The notes beneath the pieces were generated by a model. It was not told the origin of the DNA, made no database searches, and saw nothing but the letters and a program-made list of their open reading frames with translations. 64,000 nucleotides of DNA from assembly GCA_963734065.1 (NCBI GenBank), contig CAVTFN010000006.1, forward strand, positions 62,001-126,000, written 5' to 3'. The DNA is from DATBLE01 sp963734065 (lineage in GTDB: Bacteria; Actinomycetota; Thermoleophilia; Gaiellales; Gaiellaceae). Below are positions 1 to 7,900 of the stretch, one piece after another. Position 1 is the stretch's first letter; each line of letters opens with the position of its first letter. Both the position numbers and the translations under genes were made by a program.

Positions 1-833
1 GGGAAGCCGAGGTCGGTCAGCTGTCCGAGCGCGCTCGTCCTCCCGGGCCCGGAGCCGGTCTGCTCGGCGATCCGGGCGGCGGCGGTGGCGACGAGGCTCG
101 CCGCGGGCGAGCGGGGCTGGTCGCCCGCGATCTCCACTCGCGGCGGGCCGCGGTCGGCGATCGAGTCGAGGTTGACGACCGCGACGATCCGGCTCGGATC
201 CGGATAGCCCTCGACGAAGCGTCTGGCGCCGAGGCCGCCGTAGTCGCCGCCGTCGGTGGAGAGGAAGATCAGCTGGTGGCTCGGTCCCGACGCCTGGGCC
301 GGAGCGCCCGCCGGCCGCCCGTAGGCGCGGGCGAGCTCGATCAGCGCCGCGGTGCCGGAGGCATTGTCGTTGGCGCCTGCGCCGAGACCCGAATCGTCGC
401 GGTGGGCCATCACGACGATCGCGTCGGCGTCGGCCGGGCCCGTCGCGAACGACACGTTCCGGAGCAGCGCTCGGCCTCTGCCCGGGATCGTCTCCTCGAA
501 CGTATCCACCTGCGGCACGTACGAGTAGAGCCGCATCTTGTCGATAAGCCAGCGCATTGCTCCGGCCGAGCCCGGCGAGCCGGGGGCCCGGTCCGGATAG
601 TCCGCCGAGAGCTCCTGCGCGAGCGCCAGCGCGGACGCGCCGTCGAACTGGGTCGCCGGCGTGGTCGGCGCCGCGAGGGCGAGCCGGTCGGTGCGCTGGA
701 CGCTGAAGGCGGCGATCAGCAGCGGCAGCCCGACGAGGAGCCACGTCCCGCGGTACAGGCGACCGTTGACGGGACGCTCGGGCGATCCGCGCCTGCGCCG
801 CCGGGGGCGGTTGACTGGCGCTTCGGTGGCGAT
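1..833 (-). CDS. M28-family zinc peptidase, membrane-anchored, C-terminus cut by the window edge
   Basis: Minus-strand reading gives a basic N-terminus rich in arginine, one hydrophobic segment (LLVGLPLLIAAF) and then a co-catalytic zinc peptidase domain. Visible motifs are VVMAHRDD (zinc-binding His and nearby Asp), GANDNASGTAALIELAR (bridging Asp region) and LIFLSTDGGDYGGLGARRF, the usual Glu-containing loop here reading TDGG. These match the M28 aminopeptidase fold, probably facing outside the cell. The reading frame continues past position 1, so the C-terminus is missing. There is no in-frame ATG, GTG or TTG between the upstream stop (882-884) and the membrane segment. I placed the start at ATC 833-831, nine bases after a minus-strand TACTAT, but CTG at 758 is also possible. 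The gene is divergent from the response regulator. Family assignment is solid; exact substrate and start are not. Confidence 0.8.
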   Translation of the reverse strand, partial: MATEAPVNRPRRRRRGSPERPVNGRLYRGTWLLVGLPLLIAAFSVQRTDRLALAAPTTPATQFDGASALALAQELSADYPDRAPGSPGSAGAMRWLIDKMRLYSYVPQVDTFEETIPGRGRALLRNVSFATGPADADAIVVMAHRDDSGLGAGANDNASGTAALIELARAYGRPAGAPAQASGPSHQLIFLSTDGGDYGGLGARRFVEGYPDPSRIVAVVNLDSIADRGPPRVEIAGDQPRSPAASLVATAAARIAEQTGSGPGRTSALGQLTDLGF

Positions 834-841
834 AGCCGGGC

Positions 842-848
842 TATAGTA
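842..848. promoter_or_regulatory. Overlapping divergent -10 elements
   Basis: CTATAGTA reads TATAGT on the plus strand (842-847) and TACTAT on the minus strand (848-843). One near-symmetric site could therefore start both the response regulator operon (ATG at 873) and the M28 peptidase. No -35 at normal spacing is evident on the plus strand. Confidence 0.4.
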
Positions 849-872
849 CGCGCGCCCTTCGGTCGGCTTCTG

Positions 873-1571
873 ATGCCGGATTCAGCCACCATCCTGCTAG
901 TCGACGACGAGGAGTCCGTCCAGAAGCTCCTGACCTATCCGCTCGAACGGGACGGATACCGCGTGATCCAGGCGCGAGACGGCGACGAGGCGCTGCTCCG
1001 CTTCGCGTCGGAGCCGGTCGACCTCGTCGTCCTGGACGTGATGCTGCCCCGGCTGGACGGGCTCGAGGTCTGCAAGCGGCTCCGGGCGCGCAGCTCGGTG
1101 CCGATCGTGATGCTCACGGCACGCGACGACGAGCTCGACAAGGTGGTCGGTCTCGAGCTCGGCGCCGACGACTACATCACCAAGCCGTTCTCGATCCGCG
1201 AGTTCCGCAGTCGTGTCCGCGCCCTGCTGCGGCGGGCGTCGGCTCCGCGTCACCAGCCGCCCGCCGAAGAGGTGATCGAGGCCGACGGTCTGGTCATCGA
1301 CCCGGGCCGGCGCTCGGTCGAGCTCGAGGGGCGGTCGGTGCAGCTCACCTACGTGGAGTTCGAGCTGCTCCGGACGCTGGCGAGCCGGCCGGGCAGGGTG
1401 TTCTCGCGGCAGACCTTGCTCGAGGCGATCCGCGGCGGCTCGGAGTACCGCGAGCCGCGGACGATTGACGTCCACGTCCGCCACCTCCGCGAGAAGCTGG
1501 AGCGGGATCCGCGCGATCCGCAGTTCGTCCTGACCGTGCGCGGGGTCGGGTACCGGTTCCGGGAGCCGTGA
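873..1571 (+). CDS. OmpR/PhoB-family response regulator
   Basis: A 232-residue two-domain regulator of standard length. The receiver domain (about 5-118) has the acidic pair D11-D12, phospho-acceptor D55 in LVVLDVMLPRLDG, T82 and K104. The C-terminal winged-helix DNA-binding domain (about 130-230) ends in TVRGVGYRF, typical of the OmpR class. It is expected to bind promoter DNA once phosphorylated by the kinase encoded next, whose GTG overlaps this stop by four bases (GTGA). The frame is open far upstream, but that part is low-complexity and antisense to the M28 gene, so the start is ATG 873, where the receiver domain begins. The signal sensed is unknown. Confidence 0.95.
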   Translation: MPDSATILLVDDEESVQKLLTYPLERDGYRVIQARDGDEALLRFASEPVDLVVLDVMLPRLDGLEVCKRLRARSSVPIVMLTARDDELDKVVGLELGADDYITKPFSIREFRSRVRALLRRASAPRHQPPAEEVIEADGLVIDPGRRSVELEGRSVQLTYVEFELLRTLASRPGRVFSRQTLLEAIRGGSEYREPRTIDVHVRHLREKLERDPRDPQFVLTVRGVGYRFREP

Positions 1572-2995
1572 ACAACGCGTTCAGCGGGGTCGGCGCGCGG
1601 CTGGCGCTCGCCCTGCTGGTCGTGCTGGCGGGAGCCTGGGCCCTCGTCTACCTGATCGTCGTCCCCTCGCTGGAGAGCCGCCTCGTGGACGCTCGGGTGT
1701 CGGCGCTCGGTCGGGCGGCGCCCGGCATCGCCCGGGAGCTGCCGGCAGACCGCTTCCGCTGGCCCGACTTCGTCGAGGCCGCCTCCGCGAGCGCGAACGC
1801 GCGGGTGGTGGTGTACGACACGGTCGGGCCGCCGACGGCGCTCGTCGTCGCCGGCGACTCGCAGGGCTTCCGCTCCAGCGACGTCCAGGCCGACCCGATC
1901 GCGCTGCACACGGCCGAGCGCCGGGTCGCGAAGACCGGCACGACCACGCACGACGGCGAGCGGTTCGCCGAGGCGGCGGCGCCCGTGCCCGGATCGTCCT
2001 CGGTCGTGCTGGTCTCGTCGTCGCTGCACGAGGCCGAGGCGACGGCCCGGGTCGCCCGCGAGCGCCTGCTGCTCGCCGGAGGGCTCGCTCTGGTCGTCGC
2101 ATTGGTGGTCGGATACGCGGGTGCGTGGCTGTTCGCGCGGCGCCTGCGGCGGCTGGAGGGCGCCGCCGAGGAGATCGCCGCGGGCCGCTTCGACGAGCCG
2201 ATCACCGATTCGAGCGGGGATGAGGTCGGCCAGCTCGCGAGAGCGCTCGACCGGATGCGGCTGCGGCTCGCCCAGCTCGACCACGCCCGCCGCGAGTTCA
2301 TCGCCAATGCGTCGCACGAGCTGCGCACGCCGGTGTTCGCCCTCGGCGGCTTCCTCGAGCTGCTGCGCGACGAGGAGCTCGACGAGGGCACGCGCCGGGA
2401 GTTCTTCGCGACGATGAGCGAGCAGGTCGACCGGCTGGCCAAGCTGGCGACCGAGCTGCTCGACCTGTCGCGCGTCGACGCGGGCCGGCTGCAGGTCGAG
2501 CGGGAGCCCGTCGACCTCGCGGAGGTGGCCGGAGCGGTCGTGGACGAGTTCGCGGCGCTGTCGGTTGCCGGAGGCCGGCAGCTCGAGCTGGACGCCGGCG
2601 AGGACGTCTGGGTCGCGGGCGACGAGCAACGCGTTCTGCAGATCGGCCGCGCGTTGGTCGAGAACGCGCTCGTGCACACGCCGGAGGACACGCGTGTGCG
2701 GGTGCGAGTCCGCGACGGCCTGCTGGAAGTGGAGGACGACGGCCCCGGCATTCCGCCGTCGGATGCCGACCAGGTGTTCGAGCGGTTCTACCGCGGTGAC
2801 GGGCCGCGCGCGTCGGGAAGCGGTCTCGGGCTGGCGATCGCCCGTGAACTAGCGTTGGCGATGGGCGGCACGTTGGAACTGGAGGCTGCGGCGGGACGGA
2901 CGGCGTTCAGATTGCGACTTCCGCACTCCATGGCCGCCGAACACGTGCCTGTCCAGAAACGTCACGTGGAAACACTGCGCCCGCCCGGATCCTGA
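1568..2995 (+). CDS. Membrane sensor histidine kinase
   Basis: 475 residues: transmembrane helix about 11-32, an extracytoplasmic sensor region of about 130 residues with no domain I recognise, a second helix about 167-190, HAMP about 190-242, then HisKA with H250 in ANASHELRTP. The ATPase domain has the N-box (N366 in ENALVHT), DGPGIP (391-396) and GSGLGLAIA (417-425). It should autophosphorylate H250 and pass the phosphate to D55 of the preceding regulator. Start is GTG in a GTGA overlap. About 20 residues after FRLRLP look unstructured, and the last 34 bases run into the oppositely oriented LAGLIDADG relic. Confidence 0.95.
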   Translation: MNNAFSGVGARLALALLVVLAGAWALVYLIVVPSLESRLVDARVSALGRAAPGIARELPADRFRWPDFVEAASASANARVVVYDTVGPPTALVVAGDSQGFRSSDVQADPIALHTAERRVAKTGTTTHDGERFAEAAAPVPGSSSVVLVSSSLHEAEATARVARERLLLAGGLALVVALVVGYAGAWLFARRLRRLEGAAEEIAAGRFDEPITDSSGDEVGQLARALDRMRLRLAQLDHARREFIANASHELRTPVFALGGFLELLRDEELDEGTRREFFATMSEQVDRLAKLATELLDLSRVDAGRLQVEREPVDLAEVAGAVVDEFAALSVAGGRQLELDAGEDVWVAGDEQRVLQIGRALVENALVHTPEDTRVRVRVRDGLLEVEDDGPGIPPSDADQVFERFYRGDGPRASGSGLGLAIARELALAMGGTLELEAAAGRTAFRLRLPHSMAAEHVPVQKRHVETLRPPGS

Positions 2996-3325
2996 AACGT
3001 TGTCGGAAAACTCACGCCCGTCAGTTCGAGGGCCCGGTTGAGGCGGCGTTGCGACAGCCAGGGCGATAGGAGCTGTATTCCATCGAGCGCGTCGTATGTG
3101 GATGCAACCCAACGGAAGAAGGGATTGCGCTTGTAGCCATCTTTGTCGGCTCTCGTGTAGGGGCCCGCAGAGAGTGCCGAACCCCATGACCCAATCGAAC
3201 CGTCTGATGACCTCTTCGTCGGTATTCACCAATGCAATCGTCAGACGGTTGCCGATCATGGTTATGCACCCCTCGCCCTCGAACAGCCCGGCCGCCCAGG
3301 CAATCTGCTCGTTCCGGCTCGCCAT
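2962..3325 (-). pseudogene. Frameshifted small LAGLIDADG-type endonuclease-like protein
   Basis: The first part (from ATG 3325) reads MASRNEQIAWAAGLFEGEGC, a LAGLIDADG-like helix, then a beta-rich stretch to FGTLCGP. In a different frame the protein continues GPYTRADKDGYKRNPFFRWV, ASTYDALDGIQLLSPWLSQR and RLNRALELTG, a typical C-terminal half. The two parts join if one base is removed from the G run at 3160-3163 (C run on the coding strand). Total length is 364 nt, a multiple of three plus one, so a single extra base explains it; the restored product is about 120 residues. Such short single-motif proteins occur singly in actinobacteria and are called homing-endonuclease-like, function unproven. 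A TAATCT lies eight bases before the ATG. A sequencing error in the G run is the alternative to real decay. Confidence 0.8.
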
Positions 3326-3333
3326 CAGTCGCC

Positions 3334-3339
3334 AGATTA
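3334..3339 (-). promoter_or_regulatory. -10 element for the LAGLIDADG relic
   Basis: Minus strand TAATCT, eight bases before ATG 3325; fits the leaderless start pattern seen throughout the window. Confidence 0.4.
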
Positions 3340-3357
3340 GTCAACAGACGCTCCGGT

Positions 3358-3363
3358 TACAGT
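3358..3363 (+). promoter_or_regulatory. -10 element for the HtrA-like gene
   Basis: TACAGT followed seven bases later by GTG 3371. It overlaps the alternative GTG at 3362, and this decided the choice of 3371 as start. Confidence 0.45.
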
Positions 3364-3370
3364 GACGAAA

Positions 3371-4567
3371 GTGCAACATCGTGTCCACATCATCGTTGCC
3401 CTCGTTTGTGCCGTCGTCGGCGGAGCTCTCGTCCTGCTCGTCGCCTGGGCGGCCGGGTGGATCAACGACGAGAAGAAGACCGTCGTCCTCCAGGAGGCAG
3501 CCCCCGCCCAGGCGGCCGCGGCGCCTGTCCGGCCGGCGCTCGCCGGCGCCTTCGATCCGGCCCGCGTCTACGCGCGTCGCTCTCCCGGCGTGGTCACGCT
3601 CTATTCCGTCTTCGGTACCGGCAACGGGACGAGCGCTTCGCAGGGATCCGGCTTCGTCGTCTCTTCCGGCGGGCTGATCCTGACCAACTCGCACGTGATC
3701 ACCACGGCCGGCGCCGGTGGCGGGACCGTCACGCCGGCCGGTGACGTCTTCGTCGAGTTTCAGGATCGCGACCGGGTCAAGGCCACGATCGTGGGCTGGG
3801 ACGTGTTCGACGACGTCGGCGTTCTCCGGGTCGACCCGAAGGCGCACGAGCTGACTCCGCTGCCGCTCGGCGACTCGAGCCGGGTCGTCGTCGGCGAGCC
3901 GGTCGCGGCGATCGGCAGTCCGTTCGGGAACGAGAACTCGCTCACGGTCGGCGTCGTCTCGGCGACCCAGCGCTCGATCGAGTCTCTGACCTCGCAGTAC
4001 AATCTGGTCGACGCGATCCAGGTGGACGCGCCGATCAATCACGGCAACTCCGGTGGGCCGCTGTTCGACGCCGCCGGGCGGGTGATCGGGATCAACGCCC
4101 AGATCCGGAGCGACAACGGCAGCGCGGAGGGGGTCGGCTTCGCCGTGCCGATCAACGCCGCGCGCCGGTCGATGGAGGAGCTGGTCGCGACCGGGAAGGT
4201 CGCCTACGCGTACGTCGGCATCACCTCGGAGGACCTCACACCCGGCATCGCGAGGCGGTACGGCTATCCCGTGCGCTCCGGCGCGGTGATCACGTCGGTG
4301 CGGCCCGGCAGTCCGGGGGCGCATGCGGGCCTGCGCGGAGGCTCCCAGCAACGCGATTTCAACGGCTCGGCGTTCACCTACGGCGGCGACGTGGTCGTCT
4401 CGATCGGCGGCAGCCCGGTCAGGAGCGCCTCCGACGTCGTGCGGGCCGTGACCGAACGCCTTCGCCCCGGGCAGACGGTGCCGGTGACGATCATCCGCGA
4501 CGGCGCGCGGCAGACCGTGCAAGTGACGCTCGCGAACCGGCCGCGGAATCCGGACAGCGGCCGCTGA
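3371..4567 (+). CDS. HtrA/DegP-like membrane-anchored serine protease with PDZ domain
   Basis: 398 residues from GTG 3371 (three more from GTG 3362). An N-terminal hydrophobic segment (IIVALVCAVVGGALVLLVAW) is followed by an Ala/Pro-rich linker, a trypsin-like domain and one PDZ domain. Numbered from GTG 3362, the triad is H111 in LTNSHVI, D151 in FDDVGVL and S230 in NHGNSGGPLF. The PDZ region spans about 275-390 (YVGITSEDL to DGARQTVQVTL). It likely acts outside the membrane in protein quality control. It ends in a TGATG overlap with the trehalose synthase gene, suggesting co-transcription. The protease class is clear; the client proteins are not. Confidence 0.93.
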   Translation: MQHRVHIIVALVCAVVGGALVLLVAWAAGWINDEKKTVVLQEAAPAQAAAAPVRPALAGAFDPARVYARRSPGVVTLYSVFGTGNGTSASQGSGFVVSSGGLILTNSHVITTAGAGGGTVTPAGDVFVEFQDRDRVKATIVGWDVFDDVGVLRVDPKAHELTPLPLGDSSRVVVGEPVAAIGSPFGNENSLTVGVVSATQRSIESLTSQYNLVDAIQVDAPINHGNSGGPLFDAAGRVIGINAQIRSDNGSAEGVGFAVPINAARRSMEELVATGKVAYAYVGITSEDLTPGIARRYGYPVRSGAVITSVRPGSPGAHAGLRGGSQQRDFNGSAFTYGGDVVVSIGGSPVRSASDVVRAVTERLRPGQTVPVTIIRDGARQTVQVTLANRPRNPDSGR

Positions 4568-6018
4568 TGGCGGCGGACCGCCGCCGGTTGATCGTCGTCT
4601 CCAACCGCGCTCCCGTCACCTACGGGCGGGATGCCGAAGGCCGGACGGCGCGCCGGGGCGGCGGCGGCCTCGTCACGGCCCTCGGCCCGCTCGTGTCGCG
4701 CCACGAGATCACCTGGATCGCCAACGCGATGACGGAGGAGGATCACGCCGTCGCCGCAGAGGCCGACGGCGCCTTCGACGAGACCGGTCGTGACGGCTCG
4801 CCGTACCGGCTCAGGCTGGTCACCCACGACCCCGGCGACTTCGACCGCTTCTACAACCAGTTCGCCAACCCGGCGCTGTGGTTCCTGCAGCACGAGCTGT
4901 GGGATCTCGTCGGGGACGTTCGGCTCGAGGACGCCTGGGAGAGCTACCGTCGCGTCAACGAGGGGATCGCCCGGGCGGTCATCGAGGAGCTCGCGGAGGA
5001 CGCCGAGCGTGCGGTCTGGTTCCACGACTACCACCTCTACGTTGCGCCGCCGCTCGTCCGCGCGGAGTACCCGGAGGCGCGGCTCGCGCACTTCGTGCAC
5101 ATCCCCTGGCCCGACCAGACGGGCTGGACCGTGCTCCCGGAGGAGGCGGCTCGCGCGATCCACGAGGGGCTGCTGGCCAACGACGTCGTCGGCCTCCACA
5201 CGCGCCGCTGGCGGGAGAACTTCCTCGCCTCGGCAGAGGCGATCCCCGGGGCCGACGTCGACGCCGAGGCGGGAACCGTCGAGCATGGAGGGCGTACCGC
5301 GATCGTCACGGCGCACCCGATCTCGGTCGACACCGCCGAGTTCCACGAGCTCGCAGGGCGCGACGACGTGCTCGCCGAGGCCCGCGACCTGGAGCGAGGC
5401 CGGAAGGAGCGGATGATCGTCAGGGTCGACCGCACCGATCCGTCCAAGAACATCGTCCGTGGCTTCCAGGCCTTCGAGACGTACCTCGCCGACCACCCGG
5501 AGGCGCACGGCCGGGTGGGGATGCTGGCGATGCTCGATCCCTCACGGCAGGACGTTCCGCAATACGCGGCGTACCTGGACGAGATCGGAGCTGCGGCCCG
5601 CGAGGTCAACGAGCGGTTCGCCCGCGACGGCTGGGAGCCGGTGGTGCTGGAGGTGCAGGACGACTTCCCGCGCTCCGTCGCGGCGTACACGCAGTACGAC
5701 GTGCTGCTCGTGAACGCGGTCTTCGACGGGCTCAACCTGGTCGCGAAGGAGGCGCCGCTCGTCAACGACAGGGACGGCGTGATCGTCCTCTCCAGGAACG
5801 CGGGCGCATACGAGGAGCTGGCGCCGTGGGTGGTCGCCGTCGATCCCTTCGACGTCGCCGGCCAGGCGCAGGCGTTGCACGAGGCGCTCTCGCTTCCGGA
5901 CGAGGAGCGCCGCTCGCGGGCGGAGGCGATCCGCGCGCACGTCCGCGAGCACGACCTGACGGAGTGGCTCGACCTCCAGCTCGCCGACCTCGACCGGGTC
6001 TCGGCCTTAAGGGTCTGA
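4567..6018 (+). CDS. otsA: Trehalose-6-phosphate synthase (GT20)
   Basis: 483 residues, the normal length for OtsA. It joins glucose from a nucleotide donor to glucose 6-phosphate. Visible motifs: GGGGLVTAL (31-39, acceptor loop), WFHDYHLY (151-158), HFVHIPWP (175-182), RVDRTDPSKN (286-295, phosphate-binding Arg/Lys) and FDGLNLVAKE (386-395, nucleotide-sugar binding Glu). No phosphatase domain is fused, and no trehalose-6-phosphatase gene lies nearby. Another GT20 activity such as glucosylglycerol-phosphate synthesis cannot be excluded. The stop codon TGA (6016-6018) lies inside the palindrome GGGTCTGACCCC, so a repeat appears to have supplied the C-terminal end. Confidence 0.9.
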   Translation: MAADRRRLIVVSNRAPVTYGRDAEGRTARRGGGGLVTALGPLVSRHEITWIANAMTEEDHAVAAEADGAFDETGRDGSPYRLRLVTHDPGDFDRFYNQFANPALWFLQHELWDLVGDVRLEDAWESYRRVNEGIARAVIEELAEDAERAVWFHDYHLYVAPPLVRAEYPEARLAHFVHIPWPDQTGWTVLPEEAARAIHEGLLANDVVGLHTRRWRENFLASAEAIPGADVDAEAGTVEHGGRTAIVTAHPISVDTAEFHELAGRDDVLAEARDLERGRKERMIVRVDRTDPSKNIVRGFQAFETYLADHPEAHGRVGMLAMLDPSRQDVPQYAAYLDEIGAAAREVNERFARDGWEPVVLEVQDDFPRSVAAYTQYDVLLVNAVFDGLNLVAKEAPLVNDRDGVIVLSRNAGAYEELAPWVVAVDPFDVAGQAQALHEALSLPDEERRSRAEAIRAHVREHDLTEWLDLQLADLDRVSALRV

Positions 6019-6094
6019 CCCCGAAGGGGTCTGACCCCGCCGAGTGGCAACGTCACCGTTTCTGTGGGGACAGTCCCCTCCTGGGACAGTCTCC
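6011..6094. repeat. Cluster of four short perfect or near-perfect palindromes
   Basis: In order: GGGTCTGACCCC (6011-6022, containing the otsA stop), GGGGTCTGACCCC (6026-6038), GGGGACAGTCCCC (6066-6078) and GGGACAGTCTCC (6083-6094). A GTCAC lies at 6051-6055. The 6-1-6 palindromes belong to the family also seen near 28.65 and 58.5-58.65 kb. They lie just upstream of moaC and could act as a binding site, a REP-type repeat or an mRNA end signal. Confidence 0.75.
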
Positions 6095-6098
6095 TAGC

Positions 6099-6104
6099 TA
6101 CGAT
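6099..6104 (+). promoter_or_regulatory. -10 element for moaC
   Basis: TACGAT, ten bases before ATG 6115. No Shine-Dalgarno lies before the ATG, consistent with a leaderless or near-leaderless transcript. Confidence 0.5.
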
Positions 6105-6114
6105 CGCCCTGGCA

Positions 6115-6561
6115 ATGGGCGACCTTTCGCACGTCGACGAGGCCGGCGACGTTCGCATGGTCGACGTCGGCGGCAAGCCGCTGTCCAGGCGCCGTGCGGT
6201 CGCCACGGCGAGGGTGCACATGGCGCCCGAGACCGCCCGCCGCCTGCGCGAGCTGCCCAAGGGCGACGCGCTCGTCACCGCACAGCTCGCCGGCGTGATG
6301 GCGGCGAAGCGCACCGCGGAGCTGATTCCGCTCTGCCACCCGCTACCCCTGTCGCACGTCGACGTCTCGCTCGAGGTGGGCGACGCCGGCGTGGAGATCA
6401 CGGCCTCGGCCGAGACCACAGCGCAGACGGGGGTCGAGATGGAGGCGCTGACCGCCGTCTCGGTCGCCGCGCTGACCGTCTACGACATGGCCAAGGCGAT
6501 CGACAAGGAGATGGTCGTCGACGGCGTGCGGCTGGTCGAGAAGACGAAAGACCCGGTGTGA
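6115..6561 (+). CDS. moaC: Cyclic pyranopterin monophosphate synthase
   Basis: 148 residues, close to the family's 155-160. Converts the MoaA product to cyclic pyranopterin monophosphate, the second step of molybdenum cofactor synthesis. Conserved blocks: MVDVGGKP (15-22), AGVMAAKRTAELIPLCHPL (59-77), GVEMEALTAV (106-115) and YDMAKAIDK (123-131, active-site Lys). ATG 6115 was chosen because it lies directly before the family's DEAGDVRMVDV start; upstream in-frame sequence is palindrome repeat. The stop overlaps mogA by GTGA. MoaA is not in the window. Confidence 0.95.
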   Translation: MGDLSHVDEAGDVRMVDVGGKPLSRRRAVATARVHMAPETARRLRELPKGDALVTAQLAGVMAAKRTAELIPLCHPLPLSHVDVSLEVGDAGVEITASAETTAQTGVEMEALTAVSVAALTVYDMAKAIDKEMVVDGVRLVEKTKDPV

Positions 6562-7040
6562 GGGCCGCGGTGCTTACCGTCTCGGACGGTGTCTCCGAGG
6601 GCGCGCGCGAGGACCGCAGCGGTGACGTACTCGGCGAGCTCCTGTCCGCGGAGGGGTTCGAGGTCGAGCGCCGCGTGGTCCCGGACGAGCGAGACGCGAT
6701 CGCCGCCGAGATCGTTGCCATGTCCGACAACGTTCAGCTCGTGCTCACGACCGGTGGCACTGGCCTCGGGCCGCGCGACGTCACTCCGGAGGCGACGATG
6801 CAGGTGCTCGACCGGGTCGCGCCCGGGATCGCCGAGGCCCTCCGCGCCGACTCGATCGCGAAGACGCCGCACGGGCTGCTCTCGCGGGGGATCGCCGGCG
6901 TGCGTGGCTCGACCCTGGTCGTCAACCTCCCCGGCTCGCCGGGCGGTTGTCGCGACGGCTTCGCCGTGCTGCAGCCCGCGCTCGCCCACGCACTCCAGCT
7001 GCTCGCCGGCCAGACGCAGTCGGGACACGTACAGACGTGA
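6558..7040 (+). CDS. mogA: MogA/MoaB-family molybdenum cofactor protein
   Basis: 160 residues from GTG 6558, overlapping the moaC stop by four bases. Starts AAVLTVSDGVSEGAREDRSG and contains TTGGTGLGPRDVTPEAT and NLPGSPGG, the MPT-binding signatures of the MogA/MoaB family, which adenylates molybdopterin. The neighbouring moaC fixes the pathway. MogA and MoaB cannot be told apart reliably by eye. A much longer open frame runs upstream through otsA in a shifted frame and is not coding. Confidence 0.92.
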   Translation: MRAAVLTVSDGVSEGAREDRSGDVLGELLSAEGFEVERRVVPDERDAIAAEIVAMSDNVQLVLTTGGTGLGPRDVTPEATMQVLDRVAPGIAEALRADSIAKTPHGLLSRGIAGVRGSTLVVNLPGSPGGCRDGFAVLQPALAHALQLLAGQTQSGHVQT

Positions 7041-7900
7041 GCGCCGTGGCCGCCTACCCGCGGCGGTTCGCCTCGCTCGTCAAGATCGAGCACACCGTCT
7101 TCGCGCTGCCGTTCGCCTACGTCGGCGCGTTCCTGGCCGTCGACGCCGTTCCCAGTGCGCACGACCTCGTCTGGATCACGATCGCGATGGTCGGGGCGCG
7201 GTCGCTGGCGATGGCGCTCAACCGGCTGATCGACGCCGAGATCGACGCGCGCAACCCGCGCACGGCGGGTCGCGACCTTCCCGCCGGTCGGCTCACCCGC
7301 GCTCAGGTGCTGCTCTTCTGCCTCGCCTCGCTGGCGGTCTTCCTGGTTGCGGTCTGGCAGCTCGACCCGATCTGCCGCTGGCTCTGGCCGATCCCCGTGG
7401 CCGGCTTCGTCGTCTACCCGTACCTCAAGCGGGTCACCTGGCTCGCGCACTTGTGGCTCGGCGCGGTCGACGGGCTCGCGCCGATGGGAGCGTGGATCGC
7501 GATCCGCGGCGACCTGCCCTGGCAGGCCTGGGCGCTCGGCGGCGCCGTCGCGTGCTGGGTGGCGGGCTTCGACCTCTTCTACTCGCTCTTCGACGTCGAG
7601 ATCGACCGCGCGCAGGGCCTGCACTCGTGGGCGACCCGGTGGGGCGAGCGCGGGGTGTTTCGCGGCGCGCGGGTGTTGCACCTGCTCACCGTTTGGCTGC
7701 TCGCCGCGGCCGGCGCCGGCCTCGACGCCGGGCTCCTCTACTGGATCGGGATCGCGGTCGTCGCGGGGCTCCTCTCCTATGAGCATTCGCTCGTTCGCCC
7801 GGGCGACACGCGCCGCCTCGACGCTGCCTTCTTCACCATGAACGGCGTGATCAGCGTCACCTTCTTCGGCTTCGTCCTTGCGGACGTCCTCGTCCAGTGA
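7037..7900 (+). CDS. UbiA-family prenyltransferase (menaquinone type, MqnP/UbiA-like)
   Basis: 287 residues, about eight membrane helices. Two Asp-rich motifs mark the family: LNRLIDAEIDARN (61-73) and DLFYSLFDVEID (179-190), which bind Mg-diphosphate. The run RNPRTAGRDLPAG is typical of the 4-hydroxybenzoate-polyprenyltransferase-like proteins used in menaquinone synthesis by the futalosine route; that assignment is inference because no other mqn gene is present. The quinone would serve complex I encoded at 42-56 kb. GTG start in a GTGA overlap with mogA; stop overlaps the ccmA-like gene by GTGA. Confidence 0.88.
   Translation: MSAVAAYPRRFASLVKIEHTVFALPFAYVGAFLAVDAVPSAHDLVWITIAMVGARSLAMALNRLIDAEIDARNPRTAGRDLPAGRLTRAQVLLFCLASLAVFLVAVWQLDPICRWLWPIPVAGFVVYPYLKRVTWLAHLWLGAVDGLAPMGAWIAIRGDLPWQAWALGGAVACWVAGFDLFYSLFDVEIDRAQGLHSWATRWGERGVFRGARVLHLLTVWLLAAAGAGLDAGLLYWIGIAVVAGLLSYEHSLVRPGDTRRLDAAFFTMNGVISVTFFGFVLADVLVQ

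Noticed and set aside
811..847. TTGACT and TATAGT as a -35/-10 pair for the response regulator
   Set aside because: Spacing is 25 bp, too long for a normal promoter; only the -10 is kept.
276..872. Open frame running into the response regulator from upstream
   Set aside because: Low-complexity, antisense to the M28 peptidase; the receiver domain starts at ATG 873.
3021..3344. Independent 107-codon minus-strand gene
   Set aside because: It is another frame over the LAGLIDADG relic; neither frame alone gives a full domain.
4878..6557. Long frame continuous with mogA
   Set aside because: Shifted frame within otsA and moaC; the MogA domain begins at GTG 6558.
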